A DNA stretch of 64,000 nt from Flavobacterium sp. AG291 (GCF_003350375.1 NZ_QQAR01000004.1:62001-126000), one strand, 5' to 3'; counted from the first letter of the stretch, positions 8,163 through 15,365 are shown. Translations and numbers: made by a program. The notes: generated from the letters alone by a model not told the origin.

Positions 8163-9315
8163 ATGAAAAAATTTATTTTATTTCAGTTATTCTATTAGCA
8201 GCTGTCTATTTATCTTGTGACAACACTTCACCTTCGAATGTGAAACGTGTAAGAAGGCAGAATCTAAAACAATTGAGTATGAGATATTAGGAAAAAACCA
8301 CAAAATGATAACATATGCTTCAACTAGTGATTATGGCTTTATGTATAAAAATCAACAAGATTTTTCCGACTTCCAATCAACTTTAGATGAACTAGACATC
8401 CCAATTGACTCATCCAATATCTTAGGTTTAGTTTTTTATACTAAAAACGTAAATTATGATATTGAGAATAATTATAACATTTCCTCTAATGATATTACAG
8501 GATGTCTTTTGTATGAAATTAGAAACAATACTGTGTATTCTTTAGTATACACTAAATACGACAATCATTTCTCGAAAACAAACAATCTTTCAGACTTGAA
8601 AACAAATATAATTTCATCAAATGATATTTATTCTGTTTCTCGTTTAATTTTAAATGAAAATCAGGTTACTGCAATTTCATTTATTAATTTTAGTCGATTA
8701 CCTAAAAATGTTTCTTATGAAAAATTCCAAGAAGTTTTAGATATCGAAATGATAAACATTAGTGAATCTAGTGTTCAATGCAGTCCCCCTTGTATTTACA
8801 ACACAAAAGATCAAAGATGTACAGCGCAAGAAGGGCAACATGGCCCAGAAAAATAGTTCTGCATTGGCAAACCCTGCCCTAAAGATGAAGTAGATGGACC
8901 AATCCTAGAAGGAGATGAACAACAAGAACATGAAATAGCACCCGTTAATACATCTTTAAGAACATTCAGGGATGAATACTTACTACAAAAAGACAAAGGT
9001 AAAGAATTAGTAAATATGTATTATTCACTTAATATCCCTAAAGATAATATAACATTACCGTTTTGTTATGAGTCAGTAGAACTAATCGGAGATATTATTT
9101 TACCAATGACACAGGACTTAACAGCTAATCCAAATTCAGGGACTATTTTAATAGATGATGCCGAAAATTTAAAAATTATTACCTATTTAAATAAAACAAA
9201 AAATTTGTATAATGATAACTCTCAAAAAATAAAAATAGATTTTATAATTAATGAAATAAACTTTTTGACAAACAAAACAAACAATGAGATAACCAATTAT
9301 TTATCCAATAATTAA
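8163..9315 (+). pseudogene. Broken lipoprotein gene (two frameshifts, one in-frame TAG)
   Basis: The ATG at 8163 opens a lipoprotein signal that is frameshifted. Restoring one A in the A6 run at 8166-8171 gives MKKIYFISVILLAAVYLSC, a near-perfect lipoprotein leader. A second shift between about 8219 and 8239 leads into the main frame (ECETCKKAESK...), which is open from there to 9315 except for a single TAG at 8854-8856. Both sides of that TAG are in the same frame, and the sequence across it is cysteine-rich. The intact pieces are 8305-8856 and 9016-9315. I recognise no family. The segment is more AT-rich than its neighbours. Sequencing error could explain the homopolymer shift but hardly all three lesions. 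Confidence 0.7.
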
Positions 9316-9333
9316 GATAATATATTGTAAAAA

Positions 9334-9735
9334 ATGACAAAATTGCGATTGATAATATTAGTATTAATTACATCATGTTCATCAAATAAAATTGATATAA
9401 CAGGCAATTATAAATCAACAGCTTCAACAATCGATAGTTTTTTCAATAACTATCCTACAGGAAGCACTATAAAAATCAATATAGATAAATCCTTCGAAAG
9501 AGAAGATTGTGCACAAATTACAAAAGGACATTGGAGAGTTAAAGGAGACTCACTCTATTTATATTGCGATGAGATACGTTTTATTATTGATAGCCTCAAC
9601 AATAACCCTAAATATAAAAAAGGAACAATTTGCGGCACAAAACCCGATGTATTTTATATTGACAAGAATGTTTTAAAACGTACGCAAATCAATAAAGATG
9701 GTAGTAAACTCAAAGATTATCTTAAAAAGCAATAA
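9334..9735 (+). CDS. Small lipoprotein, unknown function
   Basis: The 133-residue protein has a lipoprotein signal (MTKLRLIILVLITSC, Cys15) and a single small domain containing ITGNYKS near its start and KGHWRVKGDSLYLYC in its middle. This reads like the lipocalin-like small lipoproteins common in Bacteroidetes, but the family is not certain. It lies 18 bases after the broken lipoprotein gene, shares its AT-rich composition and may have been acquired with it. Terminator copy 2 follows. Confidence 0.75.
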   Translation: MTKLRLIILVLITSCSSNKIDITGNYKSTASTIDSFFNNYPTGSTIKINIDKSFEREDCAQITKGHWRVKGDSLYLYCDEIRFIIDSLNNNPKYKKGTICGTKPDVFYIDKNVLKRTQINKDGSKLKDYLKKQ

Positions 9736-9750
9736 CTCGGGTTAAACACA

Positions 9751-9780
9751 AAAACCGCTTAATTACTTAAGCGGTTTTTT
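9751..9780 (+). terminator. Terminator hairpin, copy 2 of 4
   Basis: A perfect stem (AAAACCGCTTAA with TTAAGCGGTTTT, loop TTAC) is followed by T residues. It is identical to copy 3 over about 40 bases including flanks, beginning at AAACACAAAA. Confidence 0.9.
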
Positions 9781-9795
9781 ATTAGATTTGTTTAT

Positions 9796-10242
9796 ATGAG
9801 AGCTAGTAACCTATATCAGTATTTTTGGGCGGTGGCCATTATATTAGGCTTTCTTGCCTTTACAGAGTTCATATCCGATGAAAACAGCGTGTTTGATGTA
9901 AATGTTCATGACACGTATTACGTGATGGCTCATTCACATCTATACACCGGCCTTACGCTAATATATTTTATAATAGGACTTATTTATAAGGTGTCTGGAA
10001 AAATATTAAATCAAAAACTTATAGCTATACACACCATAATTACAATAGGCAGTTTTATTGCATACTATATTCTATGGGCAATAACTTTAGCAACAAGTAA
10101 TCCTGATGATATTTTAGACAACAGCTCTGAGATATTTAATACAGGTATTACGCTTATAGTTTTAATTGCAATTGCAGCGCAGCCTTTGTTAATCGCAAAT
10201 ATTTTAATCGGACTAGTAAAGAAAAAAACGATTACCACATAA
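9796..10242 (+). CDS. Four-helix protein with a COX1-like HDTYY..AHSH motif
   Basis: The 148-residue membrane protein has helices at about 9-26, 50-66, 74-98 and 112-140. Residues 38-48 read HDTYYVMAHSH. In heme-copper oxidase subunit I the equivalent segment is HDTYYVVAHFH, which supplies the Mg site (His-Asp) and the axial heme ligands (the two last His). The rest of subunit I, including the copper-site Tyr-His helix, is absent. It could be a relic or a small heme-binding membrane protein; function is unknown. The start at 9796 is the only ATG before the first helix. It shares its terminator hairpin with the minus-strand tRNA. Confidence 0.8.
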   Translation: MRASNLYQYFWAVAIILGFLAFTEFISDENSVFDVNVHDTYYVMAHSHLYTGLTLIYFIIGLIYKVSGKILNQKLIAIHTIITIGSFIAYYILWAITLATSNPDDILDNSSEIFNTGITLIVLIAIAAQPLLIANILIGLVKKKTITT

Positions 10243-10248
10243 AACACA

Positions 10249-10278
10249 AAAACCGCTTAATTACTTAAGCGGTTTTTT
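10249..10278. terminator. Terminator hairpin, copy 3 of 4 (bidirectional)
   Basis: A 12-bp stem (AAAACCGCTTAA with TTAAGCGGTTTT) has T tracts on both strands. It can end the plus-strand gene 9796-10242 and the minus-strand tRNA-Thr at 10283-10356. Confidence 0.88.
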
Positions 10279-10282
10279 ATTG

Positions 10283-10356
10283 AGCCGATGGAGGGACTCG
10301 AACCCACGACCTGCTGATTACAAATCAGCTGCTCTAGCCAGCTGAGCTACACCGGC
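10283..10356 (-). tRNA. tRNA-Thr (TGT), copy 1
   Basis: On the minus strand this is a 74-base cloverleaf. The acceptor stem pairs GCCGGTG with CATCGGC and the D arm contains AGCTCAGCTGGCTAGAGC. The anticodon stem-loop is CTGATTTGTAATCAG with anticodon TGT, and the T arm contains GGTTCGAGTCC. CCA is not encoded. Confidence 0.95.
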
Positions 10357-10436
10357 GTCTCAATACGGGTGCAAATATATAATGATTTTTCAATTTTGCA
10401 AAACTATAGTAAGAAAAATAAAGAAAAGATTGAACA

Positions 10437-10545
10437 CACCCCTAACCCTCTCAAGAGGGGAGCACTCATGCCCGCTTACTCTTATTATTTATTATAATCC
10501 CCGAGTGAAGCTGCTCACTCTCCTTTGGAGAGGGTTGGGGTGAGG
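10437..10545. repeat. Palindromic interspersed element
   Basis: The left arm (10437-10467, CACCCCTAACCCTCTC...) and right arm (10514-10545, ending GAGAGGGTTGGGGTGAGG) are imperfect inverted repeats of about 32 bases. They flank a core of about 46 bases containing a smaller palindrome (GAGTGAAGCTGCTCACT). It has no coding capacity. It resembles the non-coding palindromic elements scattered in bacterial genomes and lies between the two tRNA copies. Confidence 0.7.
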
Positions 10546-10556
10546 CCAAAAAACAC

Positions 10557-10587
10557 AAAAACCGCTTAGTTTCCTAAGCGGTTTTTT
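10557..10587. terminator. Terminator hairpin, copy 4 of 4
   Basis: The stem is AAAACCGCTTAG with CTAAGCGGTTTT and the loop TTTC. Compared with copies 1-3, one base pair changed from A-T to G-C on both sides at once, so pairing is kept. It serves the minus-strand tRNA-Thr copy 2. Confidence 0.85.
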
Positions 10588-10591
10588 ATTG

Positions 10592-10665
10592 AGCCGATGG
10601 AGGGACTCGAACCCACGACCTGCTGATTACAAATCAGCTGCTCTAGCCAGCTGAGCTACACCGGC
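10592..10665 (-). tRNA. tRNA-Thr (TGT), copy 2
   Basis: The 74-base gene has the same sequence as the tRNA at 10283-10356, with anticodon TGT in the loop TTTGTAA. The gene body is identical to copy 1 as far as I can read it. CCA is not encoded. Confidence 0.95.
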
Positions 10666-10746
10666 GTTCTCAATACGGGTGCAAATATATAGTGCGGTTT
10701 TGAATTTTGCAACTATTTATTGCCCCGTTTTATTGATTTTTTTTGC

Positions 10747-11013
10747 TTACAGCGCGTTGATTTTCTCAACTAATTGTGTAGCAGAATCTTCAAGCTGTTT
10801 GTTGATAGCTCTGAAGTGTGCTTTTTTATTTTCTACGTTTTTTTGGTTTACTTTAGCGATCAGGCTGTCGAAAAGTACAATAGCCTCATCTATAAGCGCT
10901 TCAGTTTTTTCAGTTGGTTTTCCGCCTGTTGCTATTTCCCAAACATAAACTGCCTCGATAATATCTCCTAATACGAAATTGATGTCTTTCTTTAAGTTTT
11001 TTACGCTTGCCAT
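10747..11013 (-). CDS. Conserved small helical protein, unknown function
   Basis: The 88-residue protein has no signal peptide and is rich in Lys, Glu and Ala. It is predicted to be almost entirely helical (for example EALIDEAIVLFDSLIAKVNQ), which suggests a small coiled-coil or helical bundle. I recognise it only as a type of short cytoplasmic protein seen in flavobacteria; no function is known to me. The ATG at 11013 has an exact -7 box 26 bases upstream, giving a leader of about 21 bases. It is not in an operon with manA, since its own promoter lies between the two genes. Confidence 0.8.
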   Translation of the reverse strand: MASVKNLKKDINFVLGDIIEAVYVWEIATGGKPTEKTEALIDEAIVLFDSLIAKVNQKNVENKKAHFRAINKQLEDSATQLVEKINAL

Positions 11014-11038
11014 CTCTATTTTGTTTTTAAATTGTTTG

Positions 11039-11046
11039 CAAAGTTA
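11039..11046 (-). promoter_or_regulatory. -7 promoter box
   Basis: The minus strand reads TAACTTTG, an exact TAnnTTTG match, 25 bases before the ATG at 11013. Confidence 0.6.
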
Positions 11047-11068
11047 AGCTTATTCTTTGATTATGCTG

Positions 11069-12034
11069 TTAAGAAATACCTATTTCTAACAATGTAGCCT
11101 CTCCCGAAAGAAGATAGACCTTTAACGACGCGGGAATAAGCACGGTGTCTCCTTTTTTGAAATTATATTTTTCGCCATTAGCCTCTACAGCAAATTCACC
11201 CTCGGTACAAATATAAACCGTAAAGCTGCTGCCGTCTTTACTCACACCCGTACTGCCATTAAGTGGCAGGTAGCTTGTCGTGAAATAAGGGCAGTCTACC
11301 ATTACGTTAGCCTGGTTCTCTACCGTGGTATAATGTTTTTGGGTATCGGTAGTATTGTAGTTCATAGCATCAAGCGCCAACTCTACATGCAATTCACGGG
11401 AATTACCGTTAGCATCGACCCTGTCCCAGTCATATATCCTATAGGTAATATCAGAAGTCTGCTGAATCTCGGCAATAACAATACCGGCACCAATAGCATG
11501 GATGGTTCCGGTTTCAAGGAAGAAAACATCACCTTTTTTTACCGGCACCTCATTTAGTATATCAATAAGGCTTTTGTTCTCTAGATGCTCAAGATACTCT
11601 TCAGGGCTTGATTTTTGCTTAAAGCCAACAATAATACTTGCTCCTTCATCAGCCTGCATAACATACCACATTTCAGTTTTGCCGAATGAGTTATGACGGG
11701 CTTTTGCCAGTTCATCATTAGGATGCACCTGAATGGAAAGGTCATCTCTTGCATCAAGAAATTTAAACAGCAAAGGAAACTCTTTACCGAACTTCTCGTG
11801 TACTTTATACCCCAGCACTTCGGCAGGGAACTGCTCTAACAAATCGGTAAGTTTCTGTCCTTTATAGTCACCGTTAGCCACTACGCTTACATTGCCTTTT
11901 ACATCGCTAAGCTCCCAGCTTTCACCGGTAGTTTCAGTAGGCAGATTGTCTTTACCAAGGTCGGTTCTTAATTTAGTCCCACCCCATATCCTGTCCTGCA
12001 GGATGGGTTCAAAGACCAGCGGATACAATTTCAT
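11069..12034 (-). CDS. manA: Mannose-6-phosphate isomerase, class I
   Basis: This zinc enzyme interconverts fructose-6-phosphate and mannose-6-phosphate in the cytoplasm and feeds GDP-mannose and glycan synthesis. The 321-residue product carries the type I cupin motifs: QVHPND (Gln102, His104), KTEMWYV (Glu121) and GTIHAIG (His179) supply the metal ligands, and the later IYDWDR segment holds the active-site Arg. The N-terminal RIWGG is also typical. The length fits the short bacterial form. The gene lies 23 bases after the PTPS-family gene on the same strand and is probably co-transcribed with it. Confidence 0.95.
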   Translation of the reverse strand: MKLYPLVFEPILQDRIWGGTKLRTDLGKDNLPTETTGESWELSDVKGNVSVVANGDYKGQKLTDLLEQFPAEVLGYKVHEKFGKEFPLLFKFLDARDDLSIQVHPNDELAKARHNSFGKTEMWYVMQADEGASIIVGFKQKSSPEEYLEHLENKSLIDILNEVPVKKGDVFFLETGTIHAIGAGIVIAEIQQTSDITYRIYDWDRVDANGNSRELHVELALDAMNYNTTDTQKHYTTVENQANVMVDCPYFTTSYLPLNGSTGVSKDGSSFTVYICTEGEFAVEANGEKYNFKKGDTVLIPASLKVYLLSGEATLLEIGIS

Positions 12035-12057
12035 TATATATGTTTTTTGGATTTGGA

Positions 12058-12468
12058 TTATTCTCCTCTGTACGTAACAAAATTGCGTGGCGTTTCATAC
12101 AACACCACTTCAATATCCATTACGCTGTCTATTCGCCTTCTTATCCTGTTCCATATCACTACAGCGATGTTTTCAGCTGTAGGATTCAGGTCGGCAAAGT
12201 CGGGCACATCAAGATTAAGGTTCTTATGGTCAAAAGGCGTTTCTACCTCATCAGCAATAATATCCTTAAGTATTTTTATATCGATAACATACCCTGTTTG
12301 CGGATCGATCTCTCCGGTCACGCTTACGATAAGCTCATAATTATGCCCGTGAAAGTTTGCATTGTTGCACTTACCGAAAACAGCGTTGTTCTGCTCATCA
12401 CTCCAGTCTTTACGATACAGGCGGTGGGCAGCATTAAAATGGGCACTTCTGCTTACGGTTACTCTCAT
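12058..12468 (-). CDS. 6-pyruvoyltetrahydropterin synthase / QueD-family protein
   Basis: The 136-residue T-fold enzyme has zinc ligands His15, His40 and His42 and catalytic Cys34. The spacing is Cys-x5-His-Gly-His (CNNANFHGH), as in 6-pyruvoyltetrahydropterin synthases. E. coli QueD instead has Cys-x3-His-Gly-His. Other family motifs are SAHFNAAHRL, DHKNLN and PTAENIA with the Glu that anchors the pterin. Annotation pipelines would call it QueD (6-carboxytetrahydropterin synthase, queuosine pathway). The motif leaves a PTPS role in tetrahydropterin synthesis open. No other queuosine gene is in the window. It sits between idi and manA. Confidence 0.88.
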   Translation of the reverse strand: MRVTVSRSAHFNAAHRLYRKDWSDEQNNAVFGKCNNANFHGHNYELIVSVTGEIDPQTGYVIDIKILKDIIADEVETPFDHKNLNLDVPDFADLNPTAENIAVVIWNRIRRRIDSVMDIEVVLYETPRNFVTYRGE

Positions 12469-12500
12469 AATTATCTATTGACTATTTTATATTTTTTATA

Positions 12501-12534
12501 GGCACTGCTAACTGAATACTGCGACTGCCAACTA
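12501..12534 (-). repeat. CAGT array at the idi stop codon
   Basis: On the minus strand the TAG stop of idi begins TAGT, followed by CAGT units at steps of 7, 6, 7 and 7 bases. The array lies in the idi-PTPS gap and matches arrays at 25963-26022 and 26138-26167. Confidence 0.7.
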
Positions 12535-13059
12535 TAATTTATGGTCTTCTAAGAAATGATAAAATTCATCAAAAATAATCCTGAACCATACGGTATATAA
12601 TTCGGGATGCAGTTGCATATCTTCTTTTACAGCCTCAATGCTCATCCATTTCCAGCTTTCGGCTTCATCAGTATTAATATCCGGGGCATCATTATAATAC
12701 CCTATCATCACGTGGTCAAGCTCGTGTTCAGTAAGGCCATTATCAAACGGCGCCTTATAGATGAATGAAAAAAGCTCTTTAAGTTCGGTTTCAAACCCCA
12801 TTTCTTCCTTAAGCCTACGCATTCCAGCCTGAATATTTGTCTCTCCTTCACGCTGATGGCTACAGGTTGTGTTTGTCCACAATAAGGGAGAATGATATTT
12901 GTGAGCCGCACGCTGCTGCAGCATAATCTCGTTTTTGGAATTTAGTATGAAAACCGAGAAAGCACGATGCAACAAAGCCTTTTCATGAGCTTCCATTTTA
13001 GGCATCAGCCCTATCTGTTCATCGTTCTCGTTTACGAGTATTACCTGTTCTTCTGTCAT
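12532..13059 (-). CDS. idi: Isopentenyl-diphosphate delta-isomerase, type 1
   Basis: The enzyme isomerises IPP to DMAPP, the primer for isoprenoids such as menaquinone side chains, carotenoids and undecaprenol. The 175-residue Nudix-fold protein has catalytic Cys66 in NTTCSH and metal ligands His25, His31 and His68. The acidic pair is in EHELDH (Glu111, Glu113), and the Nudix-like RRLKEEMGFE helix is present. The length fits the short bacterial type 1 enzyme. The ATG at 13059 lies 17 bases after a -7 box. The TAG stop codon is the first unit of a CAGT array. The PTPS and manA genes follow on the same strand. Confidence 0.95.
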   Translation of the reverse strand: MTEEQVILVNENDEQIGLMPKMEAHEKALLHRAFSVFILNSKNEIMLQQRAAHKYHSPLLWTNTTCSHQREGETNIQAGMRRLKEEMGFETELKELFSFIYKAPFDNGLTEHELDHVMIGYYNDAPDINTDEAESWKWMSIEAVKEDMQLHPELYTVWFRIIFDEFYHFLEDHKL

Positions 13060-13076
13060 AGCTTTCTAATAGTCTT

Positions 13077-13084
13077 CAAAAATA
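13077..13084 (-). promoter_or_regulatory. -7 promoter box for idi
   Basis: The minus strand reads TATTTTTG, an exact TAnnTTTG match, and implies a leader of about 13 bases before the idi ATG at 13059. Confidence 0.5.
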
Positions 13085-13179
13085 AGAAAAACTTTGCGGA
13101 TAACAGATCGTTTAACGTTTTGATAGCAGTAGTTGACAATATTGTACATGTTTTAAAAAACCATACATTTATAATCCCA

Positions 13180-13187
13180 TAATTTTG
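13180..13187 (+). promoter_or_regulatory. -7 promoter box abutting an AraC-family start codon
   Basis: TAATTTTG matches TAnnTTTG exactly and ends only 2 bases before the ATG at 13190, so the mRNA would be leaderless or nearly so. A palindromic stretch centred on CAATATTG at about 13136-13143 lies upstream and could be a regulator site. Confidence 0.45.
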
Positions 13188-13189
13188 CT

Positions 13190-14056
13190 ATGAAAACCAT
13201 CAAAAACATCCCCATAAATAAACAGGACGCCCGTGCCGTGGGAGGTATTGATCTTGATTATGTTTCTTTTGAAGATGTAAAAAAAGAAGTAGGACCCGAA
13301 GACTATATGCAGGAGCATATGGACGATCATTATATTTTCCTGATAACGTTGCAGGGTACAGCAACATTTCATTGCGATATGGAAGATTTTGAGCTTGTTG
13401 CAAAAGGATTGATGGTGGTAAAGCCTTTTCAGGTACATGCTCCCAAAAATACCAGCGACGATGTAAAGGGATTTTTTATGTCGGTAGAGTCTTTCCTCAT
13501 ACCAAACCATCTACGTGATATGCTGGAAAATCTCTCGGCTCAGCAGCAATATGCCAAATTTGAAGAAGGTGAAGGAAAAGACCTTGAAGATACGGCTGCA
13601 TTACTACACCAGACATTTACCTCTGACAACCTGTATAAATCCATAATCCTTAACGGCCTGCTTACCGCCTTTTTGAGCCAGGCCTGTGCATTGTATTATA
13701 AAAAAAGGAACGTAAAAACTAACCCCAAAAGTCAGGCAGCCATTATAACCGCCAAATTCAAAGAATTGCTTGAGCAATATTCTTTCCTTCAATTACCATC
13801 ATTCTATGCCAAAAAACTTAATATCACCACATCACACCTGAATCACTGCCTAAACTTAACTACAGGATTATCCGCAACTCACTGGCTACAGAAAACAATG
13901 ATTACTGAAGCCAAGAAGCAAATATACTATACCGATGCCGATATTAAGGAAATTGCCTATGTGCTTGGGTATGATGACCACACTTATTTTTCACGCCTTT
14001 TTAAAAAGATAACAGGTCAGACGCCTTTATCATTCAGAAAAAAATTCCGCGAATAG
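13190..14056 (+). CDS. AraC-family transcriptional regulator
   Basis: The 288-residue regulator has an N-terminal cupin-like sensing domain (about 40-150) and a C-terminal double helix-turn-helix (about 190-286). The second HTH is IKEIAYVLGYDDHTYFSRLF followed by KKITGQTPLSFR, the AraC/XylS signature. The N-terminal IKNIPI stretch recurs in related flavobacterial regulators, which supports the ATG at 13190 despite the adjacent -7 box. The gene precedes, on the same strand, a siderophore-interacting-type flavin reductase starting 76 bases later. That gene is its likely target, although no ligand can be named. Confidence 0.92.
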   Translation: MKTIKNIPINKQDARAVGGIDLDYVSFEDVKKEVGPEDYMQEHMDDHYIFLITLQGTATFHCDMEDFELVAKGLMVVKPFQVHAPKNTSDDVKGFFMSVESFLIPNHLRDMLENLSAQQQYAKFEEGEGKDLEDTAALLHQTFTSDNLYKSIILNGLLTAFLSQACALYYKKRNVKTNPKSQAAIITAKFKELLEQYSFLQLPSFYAKKLNITTSHLNHCLNLTTGLSATHWLQKTMITEAKKQIYYTDADIKEIAYVLGYDDHTYFSRLFKKITGQTPLSFRKKFRE

Positions 14057-14132
14057 TCCAATAATTTATATGATTCATAAAATGGATTTTTAAGCCTGTT
14101 GACGGTACTTTGCATCAGTAATTAATCACAAC

Positions 14133-14852
14133 ATGAGCATTATACAATCTATTATCAACAAAACGTTCCGCAGTGCAGAACTAATTCATAAAGAACAGAT
14201 AACGCCAACTACCTACCACATCAGGATAAAAATAAATGGCGACAACCTAAAGAATTATATTCCGGGACAGCAACTCAGAGTATTGGTTGGGCTTGACAAC
14301 ATGATGTCACTTTCTAATCTGGTCCGCACCTACTCCATCTGGTATTATGACGAACTTACAAACCAAGCCGATCTTGCCGTGTGTATTTTCTCAAACGGAC
14401 AGGGAGCAAAATGGGTTCAGAACCTTGAATATGGCGATACTATCTACTTCCGCGGACCGGAAGGAAAGTTCACGTTAAGTCCTGATGCCGACAATCATTT
14501 GTTTTTAGGAGATATTTCCTCACTGGCACACCTTTACGAACTTAACCGCCACACCGGGCTCATGGCCAAAGCCTCGGGAATAGTTTATTCTTCAAGTAAA
14601 GAACATTATTTTGATGATATATATCCAAAACGAAACTTTGGTTTCCTTGAATCGTGTGCCAATACACTGGAAGACCTGATTGCCGAAATTTCATGGAGTG
14701 GCGTCAGCAAAGAAAATACCGCAGTATACATAGCCGGTGAAACCTCAATTTGTGTTGGCCTTCATAACTATTTTAAAAAGGAACTGAATTTTTCACCAAA
14801 ACAAATAAAAACAAAACCATTTTGGCATCCTCATAAAAAAGGACTGGAATAA
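14133..14852 (+). CDS. Siderophore-interacting FAD-binding protein
   Basis: The 239-residue flavoprotein has a ferredoxin-reductase-like fold. The beta-barrel carries RTYSIW (residues 65-70), the FAD-binding Arg-x-Tyr-Ser motif, and later YFRGPEGKF, which contacts the flavin phosphate. The C-terminal half resembles the NAD(P)H domain of siderophore-interacting proteins (YIAGETSICVGLHNYF, then a basic tail ending FWHPHKKGLE). Such proteins reduce ferric siderophores in the cytoplasm. A near-consensus -7 box (TACTTTGC at about 14106-14113) lies about 20 bases upstream. An AraC regulator sits just before it; coupling is likely. Confidence 0.88.
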   Translation: MSIIQSIINKTFRSAELIHKEQITPTTYHIRIKINGDNLKNYIPGQQLRVLVGLDNMMSLSNLVRTYSIWYYDELTNQADLAVCIFSNGQGAKWVQNLEYGDTIYFRGPEGKFTLSPDADNHLFLGDISSLAHLYELNRHTGLMAKASGIVYSSSKEHYFDDIYPKRNFGFLESCANTLEDLIAEISWSGVSKENTAVYIAGETSICVGLHNYFKKELNFSPKQIKTKPFWHPHKKGLE

Positions 14853-14920
14853 AAACATTTACCTGAACCTATAACTCTGTATTTAATTTTCGTACCTTTA
14901 ATACCCTAAACTTGAGTAGT

Positions 14921-15313
14921 ATGTTTACATTAGACCAAATCAAACAGGCACACTCAAAAGTTAAGAGCGGTGCCGATTTCCCCCAGTACGTTCAGGATCT
15001 TATAAAGCTGGGAATTATCCACTACAACACCTATGTAAAAGACGGCCATACCGTATATTGGGGCAGCGACAATTACAGGGTACAGTCCCCTGCAGTTTAT
15101 GAACCTAAAACAATAGCCGACAAAGGCGATAAAAGCAGCTTTATCCACCATCTAAATGCACATCAGGCCGGAGAAACCGATTATCTGACCTTTTGCAGCC
15201 ACTGTGCTCAGGATGGCGTAGAAAAATGGGTAGTGGATATGGTTGAGATGACCTGCACGTATTTTGATAAAACTGAACACAATATGCTCGAAGAAGAGAT
15301 ACCCGTGCCTTAA
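14921..15313 (+). CDS. DUF1398-family protein
   Basis: The 130-residue cytoplasmic protein matches DUF1398 (YbcV-like) in its segments SGADFPQYVQDL, GIIHYNTYVKDGHTVYWG and the C-terminal CHCAQDGVEKWVVDM, with the typical short length. The function is unknown; the E. coli relative lies in a prophage, but I see no other phage genes here. I chose the ATG at 14921 rather than the TTG at 14912 because a TACCTTTA box at 14893-14900 then gives a leader of about 16 bases, like neighbouring genes. A hairpin follows the stop. Confidence 0.88.
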   Translation: MFTLDQIKQAHSKVKSGADFPQYVQDLIKLGIIHYNTYVKDGHTVYWGSDNYRVQSPAVYEPKTIADKGDKSSFIHHLNAHQAGETDYLTFCSHCAQDGVEKWVVDMVEMTCTYFDKTEHNMLEEEIPVP

Positions 15314-15317
15314 AATA

Positions 15318-15347
15318 ATAAATGCCACATTATCGCGTGGCATTTAT
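15318..15347. terminator. Hairpin between convergent genes
   Basis: An 11-bp perfect stem (ATAAATGCCAC with GTGGCATTTAT) with an 8-base loop lies between the DUF1398 gene and the convergent kinase gene. There is no long T tract on either side, so termination strength is uncertain. Confidence 0.6.
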
Positions 15348-15365
15348 AGTATTCAATATTTTTTA

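Larger units (their letters stand above)
10241..10381. repeat. Direct repeat unit A (hairpin plus tRNA-Thr)
   Basis: This 141-base segment, covering a hairpin, a whole tRNA-Thr gene and its upstream region, recurs at 10550-10691 with only a few changes. The offset is 309-310 bases. The one hairpin stem change is compensatory (A-T to G-C). Confidence 0.85.
10550..10691. repeat. Direct repeat unit B (hairpin plus tRNA-Thr)
   Basis: This is the second copy of the 10241-10381 segment. It carries a one-base insertion just upstream of the tRNA and a changed hairpin loop. Confidence 0.85.

Noticed and set aside
8854..8856. In-frame TAG as programmed readthrough or pyrrolysine
   Set aside because: The same gene also has two frameshifts upstream, so decay is the simpler reading, and no supporting genes are in the window.
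14921..15313. DUF1398 gene as evidence of a prophage
   Set aside because: No integrase, portal, terminase or attachment site is near; the family also occurs outside phages.
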